Positions 27,150 to 34,814 of a stretch of DNA of 64,000 nt are shown here, in pieces (the stretch's first letter is position 1; each line of letters begins with the position of its first letter). The notes under the pieces are model-generated. The model worked only from the letters and a program-made list of their open reading frames with translations, had not been told where the DNA came from and made no database searches. Source of the DNA: VXNE01 sp965203615 (lineage in GTDB: Bacteria > Pseudomonadota > Gammaproteobacteria > Pseudomonadales > Azotimanducaceae); the NCBI GenBank assembly GCA_965203615.1, contig OZ241900.1, positions 2,914,001-2,978,000 of the forward strand, in the 5' to 3' direction. Both the position numbers and the translations under genes were made by a program.

Positions 27150-27836
27150 ATGCGTAGGAAATTCAGGCTCGGTCGCCTGCAGGCGCGCGCCAAAGATACG
27201 CGACGAACCATCCTTGATTCGGCTGTGGGCCTTTATCTGAGCAAAGGCGCCGAGAACACCACGGTCAGCGCCATCATCAAACGGGCGCGGGTGAGCCGAA
27301 CCACGTTCTACCGGTACTTCAAGGACGCCGACGACGTGTTGAACCAGGCTGTGACCCGGGACTTCCAGGCGCTGATGGCGGATTTCGAGACCCAGAGCTA
27401 TGAACAGGCAAGCCTGGAGGAACAGATCGTCGAGGACATCACCTGGTTCGTTCGCCAGTTGCGGCGTCGCCCGGCGCTGAAACTCCTGTTCGCGAACAAC
27501 AGCCGGCAACTCTACGAGCGGATCGACGAATCGCTTGCCGCGTGTTTCGACGCGGCGCTGGCTTGCTCGCGCCCGACCTATGAGCGGGCGAAGCGAATGG
27601 GGCGTCTCCGGGATGGCATTACCCTCCACAGGTACGTGGAGTGGTGCATGTTCGTCGTCATGTCATTGCAGACCGTCAATTTCCCCTTCGCGGCCAACGA
27701 GTTTCGCCTGCGTGAGATGGTGAAGGACTTCGTGGCACCTTCGTTGGTCGTGAGCGCGGATGAAGCGAGGACGCCGGCGGAGCGGGAGACGGACAGCGCC
27801 GGAAGCGCCGTGGAGTATCTGCTTCAGAAAGACTAA
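27150..27836 (+). CDS. TetR/AcrR family transcriptional regulator
   Basis: A 228-residue repressor-type protein. The N-terminal TetR HTH is clear (RRTILDSAVGLYLSKGAENT, then TVSAIIKRARVSRTTFYRYF). The C-terminal ligand domain is unassigned. The ATG at 27150 is chosen; the open frame upstream to 26982 is the divergent spacer. It is transcribed away from the Rieske oxygenase gene with a 185-bp A+T-rich spacer, a typical local regulator arrangement. The spacer contains ACAC-ATAA-GTGT, a weak operator candidate. Confidence 0.88.
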   Translation: MRRKFRLGRLQARAKDTRRTILDSAVGLYLSKGAENTTVSAIIKRARVSRTTFYRYFKDADDVLNQAVTRDFQALMADFETQSYEQASLEEQIVEDITWFVRQLRRRPALKLLFANNSRQLYERIDESLAACFDAALACSRPTYERAKRMGRLRDGITLHRYVEWCMFVVMSLQTVNFPFAANEFRLREMVKDFVAPSLVVSADEARTPAERETDSAGSAVEYLLQKD

Positions 27837-27838
27837 AA

Positions 27839-27857
27839 ACCGCCCCGAAAAGGCGGT
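27839..27857. terminator. Hairpin after the TetR gene
   Basis: A 6-bp stem (ACCGCC/GGCGGT) with a 7-nt loop starts 3 bp after the TetR stop. A run of five A precedes it, so read on the minus strand it is a hairpin followed by T's; on the plus strand no T run follows. Confidence 0.4.
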
Positions 27858-27914
27858 CCATACGGTCGATTCAACGTCCCGGTCCACGCCGCCGCCGATA
27901 GCATTGAATTAGGA

Positions 27915-27943
27915 TTGCCCTGAACAGGGTTCGCGCGTATAGT
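27915..27943 (+). promoter_or_regulatory. Strong promoter of the S10 operon
   Basis: TTGCCC at 27915 and TATAGT at 27938 are spaced by exactly 17 bp, and the sequence after the -10 is G+C-rich (GCCCGG), as in stringently controlled promoters. It lies about 250 bp upstream of rpsJ and is the best promoter in the cluster. Confidence 0.75.
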
Positions 27944-27963
27944 GCCCGGTTTCCTGTTCACGG

Positions 27964-27991
27964 GAGGCGTGTTTTGCGCCTCGGGTTTTTT
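27964..27991 (+). terminator. Leader terminator/attenuator of the S10 operon
   Basis: A GAGGCG/CGCCTC hairpin with a 7-nt loop is followed by GGG and six T's. It stands only about 20 bp after the -10 of the S10 promoter, so it would terminate in the leader. This placement fits an attenuator rather than the end of the TetR transcript, but either is possible. Confidence 0.6.
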
Positions 27992-28078
27992 GCAGGGAAA
28001 GCCATGGTCGCGGCGAACGCAAAACCATCAGGATGCGTGCCGCCACAATGGCACAAAGGGCTGGGACTCGGCTGGTGG

Positions 28079-28155
28079 CAGCCGGGAAATAACAACCGGA
28101 AAGTAACAGCCGAAAGAGCAACCGGAAAACAGTAGCAGCCGGGAAGAACGGAAAC
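28079..28155. repeat. Degenerate GCCGGGAA/ACCGGAAA repeats in the S10 leader
   Basis: The leader holds several spaced, imperfect copies of CAACCGGAAA or CAGCCGGGAA. They give an A- and G-rich stretch just upstream of rpsJ. Purine-rich spacers of this kind recur at 33850-33920 and 40115-40175 in the same operons. Confidence 0.45.
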
Positions 28156-28191
28156 AGTTGGACGGCAACCGACTGAAACTTGGAAGATCTA

Positions 28192-28506
28192 GTGGTCCAG
28201 AACCAACGCATACGGATACGCCTGAAAGCCTTCGATCATCGTTTGATCGATGTATCCGCGGAAGAAATCGTCGATACGGCGAAGCGTACGGGCGCGCACG
28301 TGCTTGGTCCGATTCCGTTGCCCACCCGAAAGGAGCGCTATACCGTGCTGATCTCGCCCCACGTCAACAAGGACGCGCGGGATCAGTACGAGATTCGCAC
28401 GCATAAGCGGCTGCTCGACATTATTGAACCCACCGAGAAGACCGTGGATGCGTTGATGCGGCTCGATCTCGCTGCGGGTGTAGAGGTGCAGATCAGTTTG
28501 AACTAG
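28192..28506 (+). CDS. rpsJ: 30S ribosomal protein S10
   Basis: S10 of 104 residues, also the NusE partner of antitermination. NQRIRIRLKAFDHRLID, GPIPLPTRKERYTVLISPHV and PTEKTVDALMRLDLAAGVEV are family-standard. The GTG at 28192 with GGAAG six bases upstream is preferred over a TTG at 28180. The tuf gene that usually stands before it is missing. Confidence 0.95.
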   Translation: MVQNQRIRIRLKAFDHRLIDVSAEEIVDTAKRTGAHVLGPIPLPTRKERYTVLISPHVNKDARDQYEIRTHKRLLDIIEPTEKTVDALMRLDLAAGVEVQISLN

Positions 28507-28509
28507 GCG

Positions 28510-28545
28510 AAAGCGCCGCTCTGACCTGGGTCGAGCGGCGCTTTT
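28510..28545 (+). terminator. Strong hairpin with T run between rpsJ and rplC
   Basis: A perfect 12-bp stem (AAAGCGCCGCTC/GAGCGGCGCTTT) with an 11-nt loop ends in TTTT and begins 3 bp after the rpsJ stop. It has the form of an intrinsic terminator, although the operon continues. It may be an internal attenuator controlling the ratio of S10 to the rest. Confidence 0.7.
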
Positions 28546-28612
28546 GCATGGGTGGCCGACGCCGCCCACGCCGCTTCCATGGCGGGCGGTGAATCCGGAG
28601 AGCGACTCGACA

Positions 28613-29266
28613 ATGGCGATTGGCGTCGTAGGAAAGAAAAGCGGAATGACTCGGCTGTTTGGCGAGGAGGGGACGTCTGTGCCGGTAACGGTCATTTCCG
28701 TGGAGCCGAACCGCGTGACGCAGATCAAAACGCCGGAAACTGACGGCTACCACGCTGTGCAGGTCACGACGGGCGCAGTTAAGTCAAGCCGGCTCACGAA
28801 GCCCGTGGCCGGACATTTTGTCAAGGCGAGAACCGCTGTTGGCAGGGGTCTGTGGGAATTCCGTCTTCGCGAAGCGCCGGACGAAGCACTCGGCATAGGC
28901 TACGAGATCAATGCGGACCAGTTCGAAGAGGGTCAGAAGGTCGATGTATCCGCAGTTTCCAAGGGCAAGGGGTACGCGGGCACGGTCAAGCGATGGAAGT
29001 TCGGAACACAGGGATGGACCCACGGCAACTCCGGCGCCCATCGCGCCCCGGGGTCCATCGGCCAGTGCCAGACACCGGGACGCGTCTTCAAGGGCAAGAA
29101 GATGGCTGGGCACATGGGCGCTGAACGCGTCACTACCCAGAACCTGACCATCGTTCGGGTGGATGCCGAGCGCAATCTGCTTTTCGTCAAGGGTGCCGTG
29201 CCGGGGCCGTCCGGGGGCGATGTCTGCGTCAAGCCAGCGGTCAAGGCCGCCGGTGGGACCGCCTGA
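28613..29266 (+). CDS. rplC: 50S ribosomal protein L3
   Basis: L3 of 217 residues near the peptidyl transferase centre. MAIGVVGKKSGMTRLF, the VTQNLTIVRVD-type motif and HRAPGSIGQCQTPGRVFKG (with the Gln that is methylated by PrmB in relatives) are present. The ATG at 28613 has GGAGAG upstream; the open frame back to 28544 covers the hairpin and is not coding. Confidence 0.97.
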   Translation: MAIGVVGKKSGMTRLFGEEGTSVPVTVISVEPNRVTQIKTPETDGYHAVQVTTGAVKSSRLTKPVAGHFVKARTAVGRGLWEFRLREAPDEALGIGYEINADQFEEGQKVDVSAVSKGKGYAGTVKRWKFGTQGWTHGNSGAHRAPGSIGQCQTPGRVFKGKKMAGHMGAERVTTQNLTIVRVDAERNLLFVKGAVPGPSGGDVCVKPAVKAAGGTA

Positions 29267-29286
29267 GCGCGCAGGGAACCGTGGCT

Positions 29287-29889
29287 ATGGAACTTTCTTT
29301 GAACGGCGGCGGCACCATCGAAGTCTCGGACGGGACCTTCGCCAGCGATTTCAACGAGGCGCTGGTGCACCAGGTGGTGGTGGCGTACCTGGCCGGCGGG
29401 CGCAGCGGGTCGCGGGCGCAGAAGAACCGCTCCGAGGTGCGAGGCGGCGGACGCAAGCCGTATCGCCAGAAAGGTACGGGCCGTGCGCGTGCAGGATCCA
29501 TCCGCAGCCCGATCTGGCGTGGCGGCGGGCAGACGTTTGCGGCGAAGCCGCAGGACCATTCGCAGAAAGTAAACCGCAAGATGTACCAGGGAGCGATGCG
29601 TTGCATCGTCTCCGAGCTCCTCCGGCAGGACCGCCTCATCATTGCCGCCGAGATCGAAGTCGACACGCCGAAAACCAAAGCCCTTCTCCAGAAACTCGAA
29701 TCCCTCAACCTCTCCAACGTCCTGATCATCGCCGAAAACGTCGATGAGAACCTTTACCTCGCGGCGCGCAACCTGAAAGGTGTTGACGTACGCGATGTAC
29801 CCGCAGTCGACCCAGTGAGCCTCTTGCGGCACGACAAGGTGCTCATCACCGCGGATGCGCTGAAGGCACTCGAAGCGGCCCTCGCATGA
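29287..29889 (+). CDS. rplD: 50S ribosomal protein L4
   Basis: L4 of 200 residues, an exit-tunnel protein and in E. coli the autogenous regulator of the S10 operon. FNEALVHQVVVAYLAGGRSG, KPYRQKGTGRARAGSIRSPI and the C-terminal DVLITADALKALE region are typical. ATG 29287 is chosen over GTG 29281 because AGGGA lies at the right distance and it matches the E. coli start MEL. Confidence 0.97.
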   Translation: MELSLNGGGTIEVSDGTFASDFNEALVHQVVVAYLAGGRSGSRAQKNRSEVRGGGRKPYRQKGTGRARAGSIRSPIWRGGGQTFAAKPQDHSQKVNRKMYQGAMRCIVSELLRQDRLIIAAEIEVDTPKTKALLQKLESLNLSNVLIIAENVDENLYLAARNLKGVDVRDVPAVDPVSLLRHDKVLITADALKALEAALA

Positions 29890-30185
29890 AAGAAGAACGA
29901 AAGTACCGGGTGCTTCTCGAGCCGCACAGCACCGAGAAAGCGGCGAATATCGGGGACCTGAACAACGGATATGCATTCAAGGTCGCCACCGATGCGACGA
30001 AGCCGGAGATCAAGGAAGCGGTGGAGTCGATATTTGGCGTGACCGTCGTCAATGTCACGACACTGAACCAGAAAGGCAAGGTCAAGCGCAACTGGCGCCG
30101 GGGTGTCTCGCGCAAGAAAGACTGGAAGAAGGCCTACGTCCGCCTCGCCCAGGGCGACGAAATCGACTTTGTGGCGGAGCGTTAA
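29886..30185 (+). CDS. rplW: 50S ribosomal protein L23
   Basis: L23 of 99 residues at the tunnel exit where SecA, SRP and trigger factor dock. RVLLEPHSTEKAANIGDLNN, AFKVATDATKPEIKEAVE and VTTLNQKGKVKRNW are standard. It overlaps rplD by 4 bp (ATGA). Confidence 0.97.
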   Translation: MKEERKYRVLLEPHSTEKAANIGDLNNGYAFKVATDATKPEIKEAVESIFGVTVVNVTTLNQKGKVKRNWRRGVSRKKDWKKAYVRLAQGDEIDFVAER

Positions 30186-30188
30186 CGG

Positions 30189-31022
30189 ATGGCAGTAGTC
30201 AAGGCAAGACCGACTTCACCGGGCCGACGGTTCGTCGTCAAGGTCGTCGATGCGTCCCTGCATCGGGGTGGGCCGTACAAGCCCCTGCTCGAGCCCGCGA
30301 AGAAGTCCGGCGGGCGCAATGCCAACGGGCGCATCACCACGCGGCATCGCGGGGGTGGCCACAAGCGTTTCTACCGAAAAATCGACTTTCGGCGTGAGAA
30401 GGACAATGTCCGGGCGATTGTCGAACGGCTCGAATACGACCCGAATCGAAGCGCCAACCTGGCGCTTCTGAAGTACTCTGACGGAGAGCGCCGATATATC
30501 GTCGCGCCCCGCGGTGTGCGCACCGGCGACGAATTGATGTCCGGCAGCAATGCGCCTATTCGCCCGGGCAATGCGCTGGCGTTGCGCAACATACCGCTCG
30601 GCAGCGTCATCCACTGTGTGGAACTGAAGCCGGGCAAGGGGGCGCAACTGGCCCGCAGCGCAGGGACATCTGCCCAGCTTGTCGCGCGCGAAGGGGCCTA
30701 CGTGACGCTCAGGTTGCGGTCCGGCGAGATGCGCCGGGTGTTGGCCGAGTGCCGCGCGACACTGGGTGAGGTCGGCAACAGCGAACACAACCTGCGTTCC
30801 CTGGGCAAGGCCGGCGCGGCGCGCTGGCGCGGCCGCAGGCCGACGGTGCGGGGCGTCGCCATGAACCCCGTGGATCATCCGCACGGGGGAGGAGAGGGCC
30901 GGTCTTCGGGCGGACGGCACCCGGTAACCCCCTGGGGAGTGCCGACCAAAGGCTACAAGACGCGGACAAACAAGCGTACGGACGCGCTGATCGTGCGCCG
31001 GCGAAGCAACAGAGCCAGGTAA
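30189..31022 (+). CDS. rplB: 50S ribosomal protein L2
   Basis: L2 of 277 residues, needed for subunit joining and peptidyl transfer. GRNANGRITTRHRGGGHKR, KSGGR and the C-terminal GVAMNPVDHPHGGGEGR with its conserved His are intact. It follows rplW by 3 bp. Confidence 0.98.
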   Translation: MAVVKARPTSPGRRFVVKVVDASLHRGGPYKPLLEPAKKSGGRNANGRITTRHRGGGHKRFYRKIDFRREKDNVRAIVERLEYDPNRSANLALLKYSDGERRYIVAPRGVRTGDELMSGSNAPIRPGNALALRNIPLGSVIHCVELKPGKGAQLARSAGTSAQLVAREGAYVTLRLRSGEMRRVLAECRATLGEVGNSEHNLRSLGKAGAARWRGRRPTVRGVAMNPVDHPHGGGEGRSSGGRHPVTPWGVPTKGYKTRTNKRTDALIVRRRSNRAR

Positions 31023-31033
31023 GTGAGGTAAAG

Positions 31034-31309
31034 GTGCCGAGATCACTCCGAAAGGGACCGTTCATGGACCTGCATTTGGCGAAGAAAGTGGCTGTCGCGC
31101 AACAGAGCGGAGACAAGCGCGCGATCCGCACCTGGTCGAGGCGTTCGATGATTTCCCCCGAGATGGTGGGACTGACCATAGCCGTCCACAACGGCCGGCA
31201 GCACGTGCCGGTGTTCATCACCGACGACATGGTGGGCCACAAACTGGGCGAATTTGCCCCCACGCGAACGTTCCGCGGTCACGCGGGTGATCGCAGGGCG
31301 AGGCGATAG
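31034..31309 (+). CDS. rpsS: 30S ribosomal protein S19
   Basis: S19 of 91 residues in the small-subunit head. PRSLRKGPFMDLHLAKKV, RRSMISPEMVGLTIAVHNG and GEFAPTRTFRGHAGDR are standard. Start codon GTG at 31034 preceded by GAGGTAAAG. Confidence 0.97.
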   Translation: MPRSLRKGPFMDLHLAKKVAVAQQSGDKRAIRTWSRRSMISPEMVGLTIAVHNGRQHVPVFITDDMVGHKLGEFAPTRTFRGHAGDRRARR

Positions 31310-31311
31310 CC

Positions 31312-31659
31312 ATGCGAGTTGTTGCCCAGGCCAGGACGTTGCGCATCTCGCCGCAGAAAGTCCGCTTGATCGCGGACCAGGTGCGCGGCCAGCCAGTGGA
31401 AGACGCCCTGAACATCCTGGCTTTCAGTCCGCAGAAGGCGGCCGGCCTGGTTTCCAAGGTGCTGGAGTCCGCAATCGCCAACGCCGAGCACAATGAAGGC
31501 GCGGATGTCGATGAACTCAAGGTCGGGGAAATCCACGTTGACGAAGGGGTGACCTTGAAGCGCATGCGCCCGCGCGCAAGGGGGCGCGGGAATCGCATCC
31601 TCAAGCGAACCAGCCACGTCACCATAGCGGTGACGGATGACGATCCGAATGACGGATAG
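31312..31659 (+). CDS. rplV: 50S ribosomal protein L22
   Basis: L22 of 115 residues, lining the exit tunnel. ARTLRISPQKVRLIADQVRG and the beta-hairpin with LKRMRPRARGRGNRILKRTS are present without the deletions linked to macrolide resistance. It starts 2 bp after rpsS. Confidence 0.97.
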   Translation: MRVVAQARTLRISPQKVRLIADQVRGQPVEDALNILAFSPQKAAGLVSKVLESAIANAEHNEGADVDELKVGEIHVDEGVTLKRMRPRARGRGNRILKRTSHVTIAVTDDDPNDG

Positions 31660-31697
31660 CGACGACCAGTGACGACTAGCAGCGATCAGGAGACAAG

Positions 31698-32357
31698 ATG
31701 GGTCAAAAGGTAAGCCCAACAGGTTTGCGGCTCGGCATCGTCGCCGAGCACCGCTCTGTCTGGTATGCGGAAAAGGAAACCTATGCCGAATACTTGCTGA
31801 ACGACCTGGAGGTTCGCGAATACCTCGCCAAGCGCCTGGCGCAGGCTTCGGTCAGCCGGATCGATATAGAGCGCCCGGCGCAGACCGCGCGGGTGACCAT
31901 TCATACCGCGCGCCCGGGCATCGTCATCGGCAAGAAAGGCGAGGATGTCGAGCGGTTGCGGTACGAATTGACCCAGATCATGGGTGTGCCGGTGCACGTT
32001 AACGTGGAGGAAGTGCGCAAACCGGAGACGGATGCATTGCTCGTCGCGCAGAACGTGGCACAGCAACTCGAACGGCGCGTGCAATACCGCCGCGCCATGC
32101 GACGGGTCATTCAGAACGCCATGCGACTTGGAGCGAAGGGAATCAAGGTGCGGGTCGCAGGCAGATTGAGCGGCGCCGAAATCGCGCGCTCGGAGGTGTA
32201 CCACGAAGGTCGGGTGCCGCTGCACACGCTACGTGCGGACATCGACTACGCGACGGCGGAAGCCAAGACGACGTACGGCATCATCGGCATCAAGGTCTGG
32301 ATCTTCAAGGGCGAGGTGATTGCGGGGGAAACTGCCGAGCAGGCCGAGGCCATCTAG
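31698..32357 (+). CDS. rpsC: 30S ribosomal protein S3
   Basis: S3 of 219 residues at the mRNA entry pore. GQKVSPTGLRLGI, the KH domain GIVIGKKGEDVERLR, and IKVRVAGRLSGAEIARSE with the helicase-associated basic face are present. A spacer of 38 bp from rplV carries short CGACGAC-type repeats. AGGAGA precedes the ATG. Confidence 0.98.
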   Translation: MGQKVSPTGLRLGIVAEHRSVWYAEKETYAEYLLNDLEVREYLAKRLAQASVSRIDIERPAQTARVTIHTARPGIVIGKKGEDVERLRYELTQIMGVPVHVNVEEVRKPETDALLVAQNVAQQLERRVQYRRAMRRVIQNAMRLGAKGIKVRVAGRLSGAEIARSEVYHEGRVPLHTLRADIDYATAEAKTTYGIIGIKVWIFKGEVIAGETAEQAEAI

Positions 32358-32388
32358 CCGATCGGCGGCGCCGCAGGACGTATAGACG

Positions 32389-32802
32389 ATGTTACAGCCG
32401 ACCAGAACGAAGTACAGGAAACAGCAGAAAGGCCGCAACCGCGGCCTGGCGCAGCGCGGCAGCAAGGTCAGCTTCGGCGAGTTCGGGTTGAAAGCCGTGG
32501 GCCGGGGCAGGATGACCGCGCGACAGATCGAGTCCGCGAGGCGGGCGATGACGCGGCATGTTCGGCGGGGCGGAAAGGTCTGGATTCGCGTGTTCCCCGA
32601 CAAGCCGATCACCAAGAAGCCGCTGGAAGTGCGGCAGGGCAAGGGCAAGGGAGCGGTGGAATACTGGGTGGCGCAGATACAGCCGGGGCGCGTGCTCTAC
32701 GAGATGGAGGGTGTTTCGGAGGAGGTCGCAAAGGAGGCATTCGCGCTGGCGGCGGCGAAGCTGCCGTTCCAGACCGCGATGGTGAGACGCTCGACTTTTT
32801 GA
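32389..32802 (+). CDS. rplP: 50S ribosomal protein L16
   Basis: L16 of 137 residues near the A-site tRNA. MLQPTRTKYRKQQKGRNRG, RGGKVWIRVFPDKPITKKP and GKGKGAVEYWVA are standard. It keeps the Arg residue hydroxylated by RoxA-type oxygenases in relatives within the RVFPDKP-region neighbourhood; whether it is modified cannot be seen. Confidence 0.97.
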   Translation: MLQPTRTKYRKQQKGRNRGLAQRGSKVSFGEFGLKAVGRGRMTARQIESARRAMTRHVRRGGKVWIRVFPDKPITKKPLEVRQGKGKGAVEYWVAQIQPGRVLYEMEGVSEEVAKEAFALAAAKLPFQTAMVRRSTF

Positions 32803-32814
32803 CGTGGTTATCGA

Positions 32815-33006
32815 ATGAAAGCGAACGAATTGAGGGACATGACTACCGAAGAGTTGCACGCGGAGCGTCTGAGGTTGCTGCGCGAGCAATTCAATCTGCG
32901 CATGCTGCGGGGCAGTTCGCAGTTGCCGCAGACGCACCTGCTGCAGGAAACGCGGCGCGATATCGCGCGTGTTGAAACCGTATTGCGGGAGAAGGCCGAT
33001 GGCTAG
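32815..33006 (+). CDS. rpmC: 50S ribosomal protein L29
   Basis: L29 of 63 residues, two long helices near the tunnel exit. MKANELRDMTTEELHAERLR and FNLRMLRGSSQLPQTHLLQE are typical. Its last 8 bp overlap the start of rpsQ (ATGGCTAG). Confidence 0.96.
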   Translation: MKANELRDMTTEELHAERLRLLREQFNLRMLRGSSQLPQTHLLQETRRDIARVETVLREKADG

Positions 33007-33478
33007 TGAAAACGAGACAGGCCAAGGGCCAGGTGAAGAGCAGAAAGAAGAGCAGAAAGAAGAGCTGGCAAACGTGTCGGAAACGCCTGAATCAACGAAC
33101 GAACCGGAAGCCCATGCCGCAGGGAATACGGAAGCGGAAGTGAGCGAAGCTGCGGTTGTCGAGACACCCGAGGTTGCGGCTCCGGCGCGGCCCCGGTCAT
33201 CCATGCGCAGGAATCCGCGGACGCTTACGGGAACCGTCGTGTCCGATCGCATGGACAAGACGATCAGCGTGCAGGTTGAGCGCAGCGTGAAGCACCCGGT
33301 TTACGGAAAGATCATCCGGCGCAAATCCAGGATCCACGCGCACGATGAGCGCAACGAGTGCAAAGTCGGGGACTTCGTCACCATCGTCGAGTCGCGGCCC
33401 ATATCGAAGCGGAAATCGTGGCGCCTGCAGAGCCCGGGTACGGGCACCGACACCGGAAACGCCGAGGCAGCCAAGTGA
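32999..33478 (+). CDS. rpsQ: 30S ribosomal protein S17 with long acidic N-terminal extension
   Basis: S17 of 159 residues, against about 85 in E. coli. The S17 core starts around residue 69 (MRRNPRTLTGTVVSDRMDK) and continues through KHPVYGKIIRRKSRIHAHDE and the KRKSWRL end. The first ~68 residues are acidic and Ala/Glu-rich (QKEEQKEELANVSETPE). ATG 32999 overlaps the rpmC stop, a coupling arrangement that supports translation of the extension. An internal ATG at 33203 could give a normal-length product. The short C-terminal tail after the core is Gly/Thr-rich. Confidence 0.92.
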   Translation: MASENETGQGPGEEQKEEQKEELANVSETPESTNEPEAHAAGNTEAEVSEAAVVETPEVAAPARPRSSMRRNPRTLTGTVVSDRMDKTISVQVERSVKHPVYGKIIRRKSRIHAHDERNECKVGDFVTIVESRPISKRKSWRLQSPGTGTDTGNAEAAK

Positions 33479-33843
33479 TCCAGACGGAAACCATGCTCGA
33501 TATCGCCGACAACAGCGGCGCGCGCCGGGTGCAGTGCATCAAGGTGCTGGGCGGCTCGCGGCGGCGCTATGCGGGAATCGGCGACGTGATCAAGGTTGCC
33601 GTGAAGGAGGCGATTCCCCGGGGCCGCGTACGCAAGGGCCAGGTCATGGACGCGGTCGTCGTGCGCACAAAGAAAGGTGTAAGGCGCTCGGACGGCTCGG
33701 TGATCCGATTCGATCAGAACGCCGCAGTCCTGCTCACCCCGCAGTTGCAACCCGTCGGAACGCGCATCTTCGGGCCGGTGACGAGAGAACTCAGGAGCGA
33801 GAACTTCATGCGCATCGTCTCGCTCGCCCCAGAGGTCCTTTGA
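33475..33843 (+). CDS. rplN: 50S ribosomal protein L14
   Basis: L14 of 122 residues, forming intersubunit bridges. IQTETMLDIADNSGARRVQC, KVLGGSRRRYAG and VRTKKGVRRSDGSVIRFDQN are typical. The GTG start overlaps the rpsQ stop (GTGA). First gene of the spc segment, with no gap from the S10 segment. Confidence 0.97.
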   Translation: MIQTETMLDIADNSGARRVQCIKVLGGSRRRYAGIGDVIKVAVKEAIPRGRVRKGQVMDAVVVRTKKGVRRSDGSVIRFDQNAAVLLTPQLQPVGTRIFGPVTRELRSENFMRIVSLAPEVL

Positions 33844-33921
33844 AGGCGGATTCGGGAACAAGGCACGGAAGACACAGAAGATAAATCGCGGAAAACAGAG
33901 CGGAAGAAAGGCCACGGAAGA

Positions 33922-34236
33922 GTGCAGAAGATCAGGAAAGAAGACGAAGTGATTGTCATCGCCGGGCGCGACAAGGGCAGGGTCGGTGAAGTTGTGCGGG
34001 TCATGGCTAACGGGAAACTGTTGGTTTCCGGCGTGAACATGGTCAGGAAGCATCAGCGTGGCAACCCGCAGACAAATGAACAGGCCGGTATCTTCAGTCG
34101 CGAGGCGCCTATCCAGGCATCGAACGTGGCGATCTACAATCAGGAAGCGGGAAAGCGGGATCGCGTGGGAATTCGCGAGGAGGACGGCAAGCGGGTCCGC
34201 TTCTTCAAGTCCAGCGGCGAACTGATCGACGAATGA
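33922..34236 (+). CDS. rplX: 50S ribosomal protein L24
   Basis: L24 of 104 residues, an assembly initiator with a KOW motif (EVIVIAGRDKGRVGEVVRV). GVNMVRKHQRGNPQ follows. GTG start. A 78-bp purine-rich spacer with many GGAAGA-like words separates it from rplN. Confidence 0.97.
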   Translation: MQKIRKEDEVIVIAGRDKGRVGEVVRVMANGKLLVSGVNMVRKHQRGNPQTNEQAGIFSREAPIQASNVAIYNQEAGKRDRVGIREEDGKRVRFFKSSGELIDE

Positions 34237-34269
34237 CCATGGAAGCGGGGACGTACAGGTAATCGATAG

Positions 34270-34809
34270 ATGACGGATTTGCTTGACAGGTATCGGGAAG
34301 AACTGCATCCAAGATTGCAGAAGGAGTTGAACTACGCCAATCCCATGCAGGTGCCCCGACTGGAGAAGGTCACGCTCAACATGGGCGTTGGCGAGGCGGT
34401 GGGCGACCGCAAGATCATGGATAGCGCCGTTTCCGACCTGACCCTGATCGCCGGGCAGAAGGCCATTGTGACCAAGGCGCGGAAATCCGAGGCGGCGTTC
34501 AAGATTCGCGCGGGTTGGCCGGTGGGATGCAAGGTAACCCTGCGTCGGGAGCGCATGTACGAATTCATCGAACGCCTGATCGGAATCGCGATTCCCCGAA
34601 TGCGGGACTTCCGCGGCCTGAATCCCCGCGCCTTCGACGGTCGGGGCAACTATTCGCTTGGTTTTTCGGAGCAGATCGTGTTCCCGGAAATCGACTACGA
34701 CAAGATCGACGCCGTGCGGGGACTCGATATCGCGATCACGACGTCAGCCAGAACCGACGCAGAGGGATTTGCGCTGTTGCAGGCATTCAACTTCCCGTTC
34801 AGGAACTAG
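34270..34809 (+). CDS. rplE: 50S ribosomal protein L5
   Basis: L5 of 179 residues, the central protuberance 5S rRNA binder. VPRLEKVTLNMGVGEAVGD, KSEAAFKIRAGWPVGCKVTL and PRMRDFRGLNPRAFDGRGNY are standard. The downstream S14 gene starts 5 bp after its stop. Confidence 0.98.
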   Translation: MTDLLDRYREELHPRLQKELNYANPMQVPRLEKVTLNMGVGEAVGDRKIMDSAVSDLTLIAGQKAIVTKARKSEAAFKIRAGWPVGCKVTLRRERMYEFIERLIGIAIPRMRDFRGLNPRAFDGRGNYSLGFSEQIVFPEIDYDKIDAVRGLDIAITTSARTDAEGFALLQAFNFPFRN

Positions 34810-34814
34810 CAGAC

